Assembly: GCA_902782305.1 (NCBI GenBank)
Contig: CACZMV010000033.1
Coordinates: 1-46,133 of the forward strand
Length of the DNA: 46,133 nt
Origin: an uncultured Prevotellaceae bacterium
GTDB taxonomy: Bacteria; Bacteroidota; Bacteroidia; Bacteroidales; Bacteroidaceae
Direction: 5' to 3'
In this document: positions 21,066 to 29,200 of the stretch, in pieces
How positions within the stretch are numbered: the first letter of the stretch is position 1
How the letters are laid out: each line of letters opens with the position of its first letter
Notes under the pieces: generated by a model
The model's database searches: none
Told to the model about the DNA's origin: nothing
Seen by the model: only the letters and a program-made list of their open reading frames with translations
Translations under genes and position numbers: made by a program

Positions 21066-21950
21066 ATGATGAAAAAGCTGTTTATATCATTGCTGTTGAC
21101 GTCAATCATGATGCCAGTTTGGGGCCAAAAGATTAAGTCTGTGGAGGGTGAGTTTGTTTATTATGCTCCAGAGAATGTCTCTGTGGTTGAGGCAAAGAGA
21201 TTCGCTTTGAAGCAGGCGCAACTAAAGGCAATAGCTGAGGAGTTTGGTACCATTGTGTCGCAGACTAATTTGACAAGGATTGAAGGAAACAATGAGCAGT
21301 CAACTACCCGCTTTAGCAGTTTTGGCAGTTCTGATGTGAAGGGCGAATGGATTGAAACGAAAGGTAAGCCAGAATATACTGTTTCGTACGAAGATGGTAT
21401 GTTGATTGTGACTTGCAAGGTAGAGGGAAAGGCTCGCGAGATAGTTTCTTCGCAGGTGGACATCTTGGCCAAGGTACTTCGCAATGGAACGGAAGACCGT
21501 TTTGAAAGTGAACAGTTCAAGAGTGGCGATGATTTGTTCTTGTCTTTCCAATCTCCCGTCAATGGTTATTTGGCAGTCTATCTAGTGGATGATGATGAAC
21601 AAGTGCAGTGTTTGTTGCCTTACAGAGACCAAAAAGACGGCATTTATAAAGTAGAGGCTAATCGTCGCTATGTGCTGTTCAGTGAGAAGGATGATCCACG
21701 AGGTAATGTGGATGAGTACACACTGGAGGCAAATCGCTCATTGGAGCATAACCAGGTGTATGTCATCTTCTCGCCCAATCAGTTTGTGAAGGCGGTAGAT
21801 AAAGCTTCGCAAAAGGTTTCTAACTCCACGCAAATAGCAGGATATCCTCGTGAGTTGTCATTTGAAGATTTCCACAAGTGGCTTGCCAAATGTCGCAGAT
21901 ACGATAAGGAGATGTGTCTGAAGAAGGTTCTCCTAACAGTCCGTAGATAG
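21066..21950 (+). CDS. DUF4384-domain exported protein
   Basis: A 294-aa protein with a signal peptide (MMKKLFISLLLTSIMMPVWG). Residues about 25-130 form an LPP20/FlgT-like domain with the EAKRFALKQAQLKAIAEEFG helix and a strand ending MLIVTCKVEGKAREI. Residues about 145-260 match DUF4384: DLFLSFQSPVNGYLAVYLVDDDEQVQCLLP and later YVLFSEKDDPRGNVDEYTLEANRS. It is a stand-alone gene with its own promoter, bounded by two near-identical terminators. The FlgT-like domain recalls the small paralogues in the 11460-18633 operon, so a shared envelope role is possible. Confidence 0.75.
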   Translation: MMKKLFISLLLTSIMMPVWGQKIKSVEGEFVYYAPENVSVVEAKRFALKQAQLKAIAEEFGTIVSQTNLTRIEGNNEQSTTRFSSFGSSDVKGEWIETKGKPEYTVSYEDGMLIVTCKVEGKAREIVSSQVDILAKVLRNGTEDRFESEQFKSGDDLFLSFQSPVNGYLAVYLVDDDEQVQCLLPYRDQKDGIYKVEANRRYVLFSEKDDPRGNVDEYTLEANRSLEHNQVYVIFSPNQFVKAVDKASQKVSNSTQIAGYPRELSFEDFHKWLAKCRRYDKEMCLKKVLLTVRR

Positions 21951-21958
21951 TAACATAG

Positions 21959-21991
21959 AAAAGGCTGCGCTCGGAATGGGCGCAGCCTTTT
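21959..21991. terminator. Bidirectional terminator between DUF4384 and an outer-membrane gene
   Basis: A perfect 12-bp stem, arms 21959-21970 and 21980-21991. A and T runs at its ends let it serve both the plus-strand DUF4384 gene and the minus-strand barrel gene. Confidence 0.85.
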
Positions 21992-22013
21992 GTTTGTTTA
22001 TTCTTAAATTAGA

Positions 22014-22688
22014 TTAGAGAGCGAACTTGTAACCAACAGTTACACTGAATACTGAGTGACGAGAGTCAGAATCCTTCAGAGCCTTGGTCAAATAGATGTT
22101 GTAACGAGCATCAAAAACGAAGCTAGCATACTCATAAGACAAACCTACAGGAATAGCGAACTGGAAGCTCTTGACACCGTCTTTGATTTTGTAAGAATCA
22201 TTAATACTGCGAGTATTGCCACCCTGAACACTAGCCTGATAGAGAGTACCATCAAGCTTAACCTTCTTCAAGGCAGCGAAACCGGGCTGGATACCAGCCT
22301 TAAGAGCCAGACCCTTCATAGGATAGAACTGAGCCATGATGGGGATATTGATTTGGTCGAGTTTCGCAGTAGCGTCACCTTGGAAAGCCCAACCACCGAG
22401 AACGTTAAGATTCTCATCGATGTCAATATCACCAAACGTAACATCCTTGCCCTTTACACCCTGCTGAGAGTAGAAAACACCAGCAGTTACACCAAATTTC
22501 TCAGACACACCATACTCAGCCTCAACACCGGCAATGAAACCAGGACGAACCTTAGAATCTTCAGCCTTAGTCATAGTGGCAATGTTCAAACCGACTGTGG
22601 GCTTCAGAGTAATCTGACCAACCTCGTTCTGAGCGTTTGCACTCAACACTGCTACCATCATGGCAGCGATCATCATAATCTTTTTCAT
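22014..22688 (-). CDS. Porin-family outer-membrane beta-barrel protein
   Basis: A 224-aa protein with a signal peptide (MKKIMMIAAMMVAVLSANAQ) and barrel-like strands (FIAGVEAEYGVSEKFGVTAGVFYSQQGVKGK is one pair), ending in VGYKFAL. It is the kind of small barrel annotated as PorT-like or porin family in Bacteroidetes. It shares its signal sequence, upstream leader and a 5'UTR hairpin with the next barrel gene, so the two are tandem relatives with separate promoters. Confidence 0.85.
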   Translation of the reverse strand: MKKIMMIAAMMVAVLSANAQNEVGQITLKPTVGLNIATMTKAEDSKVRPGFIAGVEAEYGVSEKFGVTAGVFYSQQGVKGKDVTFGDIDIDENLNVLGGWAFQGDATAKLDQINIPIMAQFYPMKGLALKAGIQPGFAALKKVKLDGTLYQASVQGGNTRSINDSYKIKDGVKSFQFAIPVGLSYEYASFVFDARYNIYLTKALKDSDSRHSVFSVTVGYKFAL

Positions 22689-22715
22689 AATTCCTTTCTA
22701 ATTAGTTAATAATAA

Positions 22716-22727
22716 GGTGTTTCCACC
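22716..22727 (-). promoter_or_regulatory. 5'UTR hairpin, first copy
   Basis: On the minus strand GGTG-GAAA-CACC, a 4-bp stem with a GAAA loop, about 16 nt after the predicted transcript start. The hairpin with flanking CTTATTA is repeated at 23497-23508 before the second barrel gene. Confidence 0.55.
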
Positions 22728-22749
22728 CCGTTAATTATAATTTCCGCTG

Positions 22750-22779
22750 CAAATATACAGTATTATTTTGAATTGACAA
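22750..22779 (-). promoter_or_regulatory. Promoter of the barrel gene at 22014-22688
   Basis: Minus-strand TTG (22777-22779), 19 nt, TATATTTG (22750-22757). Confidence 0.65.
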
Positions 22780-22849
22780 GCTTTTTTAAGAAAAAATTGT
22801 CATTTTGGAATGTTTTCTTGGTCAAAATGCCTTTTTTTACTAAAAAACA

Positions 22850-22884
22850 ATAAAAAAAACTGCACTTCCGATGAAGAAGTGCAG
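22850..22884 (-). terminator. Terminator of the barrel gene at 22915-23469
   Basis: Minus-strand stem of 9 bp (arms 22860-22868 and 22876-22884, 7-nt loop) followed by a run of T. It lies about 30 nt after the stop codon. Confidence 0.85.
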
Positions 22885-22914
22885 CCTTATTAAACTCTTA
22901 AGTGAATTCTAAAA

Positions 22915-23469
22915 TTAGAAGTTGTAGTAGAGACCGAAGCTCAGGTTTGTACCATCGAGGTCGAGGCCGAATGTGTTAGCAGCCTTAGCACCCTCGTAGT
23001 CGTCCTTGTCGTACTTGTAACCCAGGAAACCTACGTGAGCAACGAAGCTCAGCTTCTCGTTCAGGTTTACAGCAACACCAGGCATCAAACCGATAGTGAA
23101 CTGATTGTTCTTAGCGTCGCCAGCCTTTGTGTGAGTATAACCTACACCACCGTCAACGAAGAGGTTAACCTTCTCGAACTTAACGAAAGTGTAACGAGCG
23201 TAAGGGTTGATAGAGAACACGTCGGTCTTAACACTTACATCAACACCATTGGTAGAAACAGTGTTCTTGCTGTGACCGTAACCCAGAGCGATACCAACAG
23301 CCCAGTTCTCGCTGAGGTTGTAACCAATCTCAGGCATAATCTTGATAACAGTGTTTGTGTTGTCACCCTGAGAAGTAGTCTGGAAGCCAATACCACCACC
23401 TACATAAGCCTGTGCGTTTGCACTTACTGCAGCTACCATCATGGCAGCAATCATCATAATCTTTTTCAT
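22915..23469 (-). CDS. Outer-membrane beta-barrel protein
   Basis: A 184-aa protein with signal peptide (MKKIMMIAAMMVAAVSANAQ), nearly identical to that of the neighbour at 22014. Strands alternate as in an eight-stranded OmpA/OmpW-like barrel (NWAVGIALGYGHSKN, RYTFVKFEKVNLFVDGGVGYTH) and it ends LSFGLYYNF. The mature sequences differ much more than the signal peptides, as if a common expression leader had been kept while the barrels diverged. Confidence 0.85.
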   Translation of the reverse strand: MKKIMMIAAMMVAAVSANAQAYVGGGIGFQTTSQGDNTNTVIKIMPEIGYNLSENWAVGIALGYGHSKNTVSTNGVDVSVKTDVFSINPYARYTFVKFEKVNLFVDGGVGYTHTKAGDAKNNQFTIGLMPGVAVNLNEKLSFVAHVGFLGYKYDKDDYEGAKAANTFGLDLDGTNLSFGLYYNF

Positions 23470-23496
23470 TTCTTTTTTTCTTTTAATTTATAATAA

Positions 23497-23508
23497 GGTG
23501 TTTCCACC
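23497..23508 (-). promoter_or_regulatory. 5'UTR hairpin, second copy
   Basis: Same GGTG-GAAA-CACC element as at 22716-22727, about 17 nt after the predicted start of transcription. Confidence 0.55.
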
Positions 23509-23530
23509 CGTTTTATTCATTTTTGCGCTG

Positions 23531-23561
23531 CAAAGATAAGGACTATATCGATAGGAGGCAA
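23531..23561 (-). promoter_or_regulatory. Promoter of the barrel gene at 22915-23469
   Basis: Minus-strand TTG (23559-23561), 20 nt, TATCTTTG (23531-23538). The T run of the upstream terminator ends right at the -33 box. Confidence 0.7.
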
Positions 23562-23593
23562 CAAAAAAGGGGCGAAAAACACGATTTCGCCCC
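23562..23593 (-). terminator. Terminator of the FMN-binding protein gene
   Basis: Minus-strand stem of 9 bp (arms 23569-23577 and 23585-23593) followed by six T. It separates the GH127/FMN transcript from the barrel gene. Confidence 0.85.
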
Positions 23594-23635
23594 AATCTCT
23601 TGTCCTAAATCAAGAAATTTGTGTCCGTACACAGA

Positions 23636-24016
23636 TTATTTATGCTTCCAATAATACTCTAGTCCGCGACGAACATTCTCCTTGACGGCATCGGAGGTGA
23701 AGGTGGCTCCTGTGACGCCATCTACTTCAACGCCCTTGTTCTTGGTAAGCTTCTGATTCTCGTACTTAGGCAGCATATCTTTCTTGATGCGTGCATTGTA
23801 CTTAGGAGTCTCCATGCTCTTGAGCAGCACCACCTTGACAATCTTGTTCTTCTTGATGTGAATCTCTAAAGGTGTAGGTCCGTTATATCCCTCCACATCC
23901 TGAGCGAGTGTGGTGGTATTGACGATATAGGTGCCGTCCTTTTCCTTCTTCATCACGTCGTCTGCCTGAGCGGTGAGTCCGCAGAGCAGAAACATTGCTA
24001 ATAATACATTCTTCAT
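23636..24016 (-). CDS. Exported FMN-binding domain protein
   Basis: A 126-aa protein with a signal peptide (MKNVLLAMFLLCGLTAQA). The single domain matches the FMN-binding fold of NqrC/RnfG and related periplasmic redox proteins. DGVTGATFTSDAV, near residue 100, contains the (S/T)GAT attachment motif in which Thr would be flavinylated by an ApbE-type transferase. It follows the GH127 gene by 40 nt on the same strand, so the two may be co-transcribed, but no functional link with glycan degradation is evident. A role in extracellular electron transfer or fumarate-type respiration is a family-based guess. Confidence 0.8.
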   Translation of the reverse strand: MKNVLLAMFLLCGLTAQADDVMKKEKDGTYIVNTTTLAQDVEGYNGPTPLEIHIKKNKIVKVVLLKSMETPKYNARIKKDMLPKYENQKLTKNKGVEVDGVTGATFTSDAVKENVRRGLEYYWKHK

Positions 24017-24056
24017 TTTATTCTTATACCTTATTTATATATATACGCGCGAAAAA

Positions 24057-26117
24057 TTAATAGTTGCCCAAGGCACTGATGGTCTGAGGCATCCATACCT
24101 CCATGAGTCCTGCGCCACGATGGTTCCAGGCATAATAGGGAATCATGGTGAGACGGGCGCCCTTCACCACAGCCTCGCCACGAGGATTCTGCTCAACCAC
24201 CTGACCGTCGACCTCGACAGCCTTTACACTGAAGTTGACATCGCGCAAGCCCTTGATGTCACAATCGGTCACGCTGAAGTGAGGACGATGAGGCATGAGG
24301 AAGTTGAAGATGCTGAAATCCTTGTTGTCGGCACCCTCAGCGCAATATACCAACGGACCACGCTCTACGGCAATGCGACCGCGATCGTCCTTCACGGCTG
24401 GATTAGCCTTGACAGTGCGAACAGGCATGTCGAAATGAATGGTGACGATGTCGCCCTTCTTCCACTGACGATTGACACAGAGATAGCCATTGGTGAGTTC
24501 AGCCATCACCTCTTTGCCATTGACTTTGACACTATAGCTGCCCAAGACATCGTCGGCGAAACGATAGAGGTCGCTGGGAACAGGAGTCTTATCCACCCAG
24601 CCAGGGATGCGAATCATCATATCGAAAGCCTTAGCCTTGGTCTTCTCTATCTTCAGGGTGATGTCGCCATCCCAAGGATAGTTGGTCTGCTGACTCAGCG
24701 TTACGTCCTTGCCCATCACCTGAATGGTTGCGGTATTGCCTGCGAACAGGTTGACATACAACTGATTGTCCTTCACGGCATACATATAGCCTGGGAAGGA
24801 AGGAATGAAGCGACTGAGGTTAGAGGGGCAGCAGGCACAGCCAAACCAAGGCTGGCGCTCGGTGGTGCCATCGGCATTGAACTTATACTTGCCATCAGAC
24901 GACAGCGGATTGGGATAGAAGAAACGACCTCCATCCACACTCATGCCACTGATAACACCATTATACAAGGTGCGCTCCATGCAGTCGATGTACTTGGCAT
25001 CGCCATGCAACAGGAACATGCGATGGAACAGGTAAACCATCGAGATGGCGGCACAGGTCTCATTATAAGAGGTGAGGTTGGGCAGTTCATAGTCGGCTCC
25101 AAAGGCCTCGCCCTCATGGCGAGCCCCTACTCCACCAGTGATGTAATACTTCTTAGATACGATGTTGTTGTAGATGGCATCGATAGCTTTCAGATAAGCC
25201 TCATCGCCCGTCAGTGCAGCCACATCAGCCATACCGGCATACATATAACCAGCACGAACGGCATGGCCCCAAGCTTCGGTCTGGTCGACTACAGGCTTGT
25301 CGCTCTGCGAATAAATGTTCTTCACTTTCGTCTTGCCACGATAGTCCAACAGGAACTTAGCCTCGTCCAGGTATTTCTGTTCGCCCGTCAGCACATAGAG
25401 ACGAGCCAAGGCCATCTCTGCAATCTGATGACCAGGAACCACACAAGCCTGTCCATCCTTGGCACCCACCTCGCGGATGACACAATCGGCATAGCGCTTG
25501 GCAATGTTCAGGAACTTATCAGAACCCGTAGCCTGATAGTGGGCGCAGGCTGCATCGACCATGTGACCCAGATTGTAGAGCTCATGACTGGCATGTTCCT
25601 CAGCAGCCCAGCGCTGATGAGCAGCCCATCCATGAGGATGTTGAGGATTGATGGTGCGAGCGGTATAAAGGTAGCCGTCGGCCTCCTGAGCAGCAGCCAC
25701 GATGTCGAGCACGGAGTCGATATACGCCTTCAGCTTGTCGTCAGGATAGGTCTGGAGGACATACGAGGCACCTTCGATGGTCTTATAAACATCAGTATCA
25801 TCGAACGAGAAACCCATGAACTTAGCCACATCCCACTTGGGGGTGTTGAGTCCTTCGTGTCCAGGATGCTGCAAGGTGTAGGCAGCCATCTTGAAGTTCT
25901 CGTAACGATGCGTCTCCTCACACTTCTGGAAAGCCAGCGGAATGGTTACTTCGCGAGCAGCACGGATGCGGTCGCCCCAGAAGGTGTTAGGCATAATCTT
26001 TACAGCGGTAAAGGGTACTTGAGTAATGGGATAGCCGTTGGTTCGGGCGGCTTCCTTCTTAGCCTGCATGGAAAGCACCATGGTCAGGCAGAATAGCATT
26101 GTTGTTAGTCTTCTCAT
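24057..26117 (-). CDS. GH127 beta-L-arabinofuranosidase
   Basis: A 686-aa exported enzyme (signal MRRLTTMLFCLTMVLSMQA) of glycoside hydrolase family 127 (formerly DUF1680), which releases beta-L-arabinofuranose from plant cell-wall glycans. The cysteine-glutamate catalytic and zinc site typical of GH127 is visible: NETCAA near residue 351 and FGCACCPSN near residue 428. The N-terminal part is the alpha/alpha barrel and the C-terminal part is beta-sandwich. The frame is open further upstream, but the signal peptide fixes ATG at 26117. It diverges from the GH43-type gene and shares its regulatory gap. Confidence 0.9.
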   Translation of the reverse strand: MRRLTTMLFCLTMVLSMQAKKEAARTNGYPITQVPFTAVKIMPNTFWGDRIRAAREVTIPLAFQKCEETHRYENFKMAAYTLQHPGHEGLNTPKWDVAKFMGFSFDDTDVYKTIEGASYVLQTYPDDKLKAYIDSVLDIVAAAQEADGYLYTARTINPQHPHGWAAHQRWAAEEHASHELYNLGHMVDAACAHYQATGSDKFLNIAKRYADCVIREVGAKDGQACVVPGHQIAEMALARLYVLTGEQKYLDEAKFLLDYRGKTKVKNIYSQSDKPVVDQTEAWGHAVRAGYMYAGMADVAALTGDEAYLKAIDAIYNNIVSKKYYITGGVGARHEGEAFGADYELPNLTSYNETCAAISMVYLFHRMFLLHGDAKYIDCMERTLYNGVISGMSVDGGRFFYPNPLSSDGKYKFNADGTTERQPWFGCACCPSNLSRFIPSFPGYMYAVKDNQLYVNLFAGNTATIQVMGKDVTLSQQTNYPWDGDITLKIEKTKAKAFDMMIRIPGWVDKTPVPSDLYRFADDVLGSYSVKVNGKEVMAELTNGYLCVNRQWKKGDIVTIHFDMPVRTVKANPAVKDDRGRIAVERGPLVYCAEGADNKDFSIFNFLMPHRPHFSVTDCDIKGLRDVNFSVKAVEVDGQVVEQNPRGEAVVKGARLTMIPYYAWNHRGAGLMEVWMPQTISALGNY

Positions 26118-26144
26118 TTTTTCAATCAGTTGCAAATTTGAGCA

Positions 26145-26175
26145 CAAAATTAGTTATTTAGTTACAATCCACCAA
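26145..26175 (-). promoter_or_regulatory. Promoter of the GH127 gene
   Basis: Minus-strand TTG (26173-26175), 20 nt, TAATTTTG (26145-26152), 28 nt before the start codon. No equally good box was found for the plus-strand gene in the same 89-nt gap, so that gene may depend on a regulator binding here. Confidence 0.6.
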
Positions 26176-26206
26176 ATTTTCCGTCTTATAATAAATAAGG
26201 ATTAAC

Positions 26207-29200
26207 ATGAAACAACGTTTTTGTATATTTTTTCTGCTGTCAGTCATGGGATTGACGGCTTTGGCACAACGTGAAGTATATATCTCCACCTCTTTCCATG
26301 AGCCCGCCAACGAAGGCTTGCGGTTCATCTACAGCTACGACGGTTGGAAGTGGGACAGTATTCCTGGCACATGGCTGAAGCCTGAGGTGGGGCGACAGAA
26401 AGTGATGCGCGACCCCAGTATTATCCGTACGCCCGATGGCATGTTCCATCTGGTGTGGACGTCGTCATGGCGTGGTGACAGAGGATTCGGCTACGCCTGT
26501 TCGAAGGACTTGAAAAACTGGAGCAAGGAGCGTTTCATCGAGGTGATGCCAGACACGACAACGGTCAATGTATGGGCGCCTGAGCTGTTCTGGGACGATG
26601 TGAAGCAGCAGGCCGTCATCATCTGGGCATCGTGCATTCCTGGCAAATTCCCTGATGCATTGGAAGACCACAGGAACAACCACCGCTTGTATTATACTAC
26701 CACGAAGGACTTCAAGACCTTTGCGCCTACGAAGTTGATGATAGACCCAGGATTCTCGTGCATTGACGCTACACTGGTGAAACGAGGCAAGAACGACTAT
26801 GTGATGGTGTTGAAGGACAACACCCGTCCTGAGCGCGACATCAAGGTGGCCTATGCCAAGTCGCCCTACGGTCCTTGGTCGAAAGCCTCAGAGCCCTTCA
26901 CGGGCAAGATGATGGAGGGTCCGACGACCTGCAAAGTGGATGGTGGTTGGCTGATCTATTACGACCGTTATCGCTTGAAGGACTTTGGTGCTCACTTCAC
27001 CAAAGACTTCGTGAAATTTGAGGATGTTTCGAAGAAGGTGAAAGTGCCTGTACTGCACAAGCACGGCACTATTTTCAAGGCACCAGAAAGCATTGTTTAC
27101 GGACTGCTTCACGCCAACGACCGCATCCATTATACGGGTAAGACGCTGAGCAATCCTTATCGCCATGATGGCGGACTATCGCCCGTGGTGGGTGTGCATA
27201 ACATCCAGATCATGCAGGCCAACCGCGAACATCCCACCAAGGCAGGCAACGATGGTTGGACGTATAACCACCAGCCCATGATGGCCTATTGGAACAACCA
27301 ATTTTATGTGCACTACCTCTGTGACCCTAGCGACGAGCACATTCCACCTTCAAGAACCATGCTGCAGACCTCGAAAGACGGTTACACATGGACCGACCCT
27401 GAGATTCTGTTTCCTGAGATACAGGTGCCTGAAGGTTTCCAGAAGCCCAATCGCCCTGAGAAGGCTCACAACCTGATAGCCATCATGCACCAGCGTGTGG
27501 GATGGTATGTCAGCAAGAGCGGACAATTATATGCCCTTGGCAACTATGGTGTGGCCTTTGACCGTAAGGACGACCCCAATGATGGCAATGGCATCGGACG
27601 TGTGATTCGTGAGGTGAAGAAAGACGGAAGTTTCGGACCTATCTACTTCATTTATCTGAATGGGGCTTATAAGGCTTATGTGGCTAATAAGTCCCATAAG
27701 ACCCATTGGCCCTTCTACACCAAGGCTCCCAAGGATGTCCGCAAGGCCTGCGAAGAAATTCTGGCTAACCCACGCTACAGGATGCAATGGGTAGAAGAGG
27801 CCGACCGCAACGACCCCCTGATTCCGCTGCACAAGGAATATAAGGCCTATTGCGACTATACCCTGCCCGATGGACGTATTGCCTCGCTGTGGAAACATGC
27901 GCTGACCAGCATCAGCGACGATGGTGGTAACACCTGGGCACAGCCCGTAGAGCGAGCCAAGGGTTTCGTAAACAGCAATGCGAAGATATGGGGACAGCGA
28001 CTGACGGATGGTACTTATGCCACTATCTACAACCCCTCAGAATATCGTTGGCCATTGGGCATATCGCTGTCGAAGGACGGTTTGGAATATACCACACTGA
28101 ACCTCGTACAAGGCGAGGTGCCTCCCATGCGCTATGGTGGCAACTACAAGAGCTATGGTCCCCAATATGTAAGAGGTATTCAGGAGGGCAACGGTGTGCC
28201 TAAGGACTCAGACCTCTGGGTGACCTACTCGATGAATAAGGAGGACATGTGGGTAGCCCATATCCCAGTGCCTGTACAGACGGAGGCGCACAGCCACGCC
28301 GATGGAACGGAATTCAGTGTGGCCACTCTTTCAGATATTACCACCTGGAACATCTATTCCCCCAAACGAGCCACTGTCACGTTGGATAATGGTTGGTTGA
28401 CACTCTCAGACAGCAATCCGTTCGACTATGCTCGTGTGGAGCGTAAAGTGCCTGCTGCCAAGGAATTGGAGGTGGAATTCGACCTGAAAGCATTGCAGAA
28501 CAATACAGGACTGTTGCAGATTGAATTCCTGGACGAACATGGAACAGCCTGCTCGCGCATCGAACTGACTGACGAAGGCATTATGCGATGCAAGGGGGGT
28601 GCCCGATATGGTGGATTGGGCAAATACGAGGCTCATCAGACCTACCACATCAAAGCCATTCTCAGTGTATCCAAGCGAATGATAGAGGTTTACATCAATG
28701 GCAAGAAGGCAGGTCAGCGCATGTTCTTTGCACCAGTAGAGCGCATTGAGCGAGTGATGTTCCGTACGGGCGAACGTAGAACCTTCCCAACGATTGATAC
28801 AGAAGCCGACTGGTATGGTACGCTGGACAAAGCTGGCGAGGATGCGCCTTTGGCGGTCTATGCCATCAGCAACGTGAAGACTAGTAGCAAGGATGTGGAT
28901 GGGACTGCAACCGTTTTGAAATATGATGACTATAGGCACTACGTAGACTACTTCAACACGATGGAGGATGAGAACATCATCCAGACGATTCCGAATGCGA
29001 AGTCGTGGGAGTGGATGACGCAGAATGTGCCGCTGTTCGACTGTCCCAACAAGGGTTTTGAGGAAATGTGGTATTTCCGTTGGTGGACACTTCGCAAACA
29101 CATCAAGACGACACCCGTAGGCTATGCCATGACGGAATTTTTGGTAAATCGTTCGTACGCAGACAAGTACAATCTCATCTCGTCAGGCGTAGGTCATCAT

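Noticed and set aside
23973-26096. A 707-codon open frame on the plus strand
   Set aside because: It is antisense to the GH127 gene, which has signal peptide, catalytic motifs and promoter. The long frame reflects the codon pattern of the real gene.
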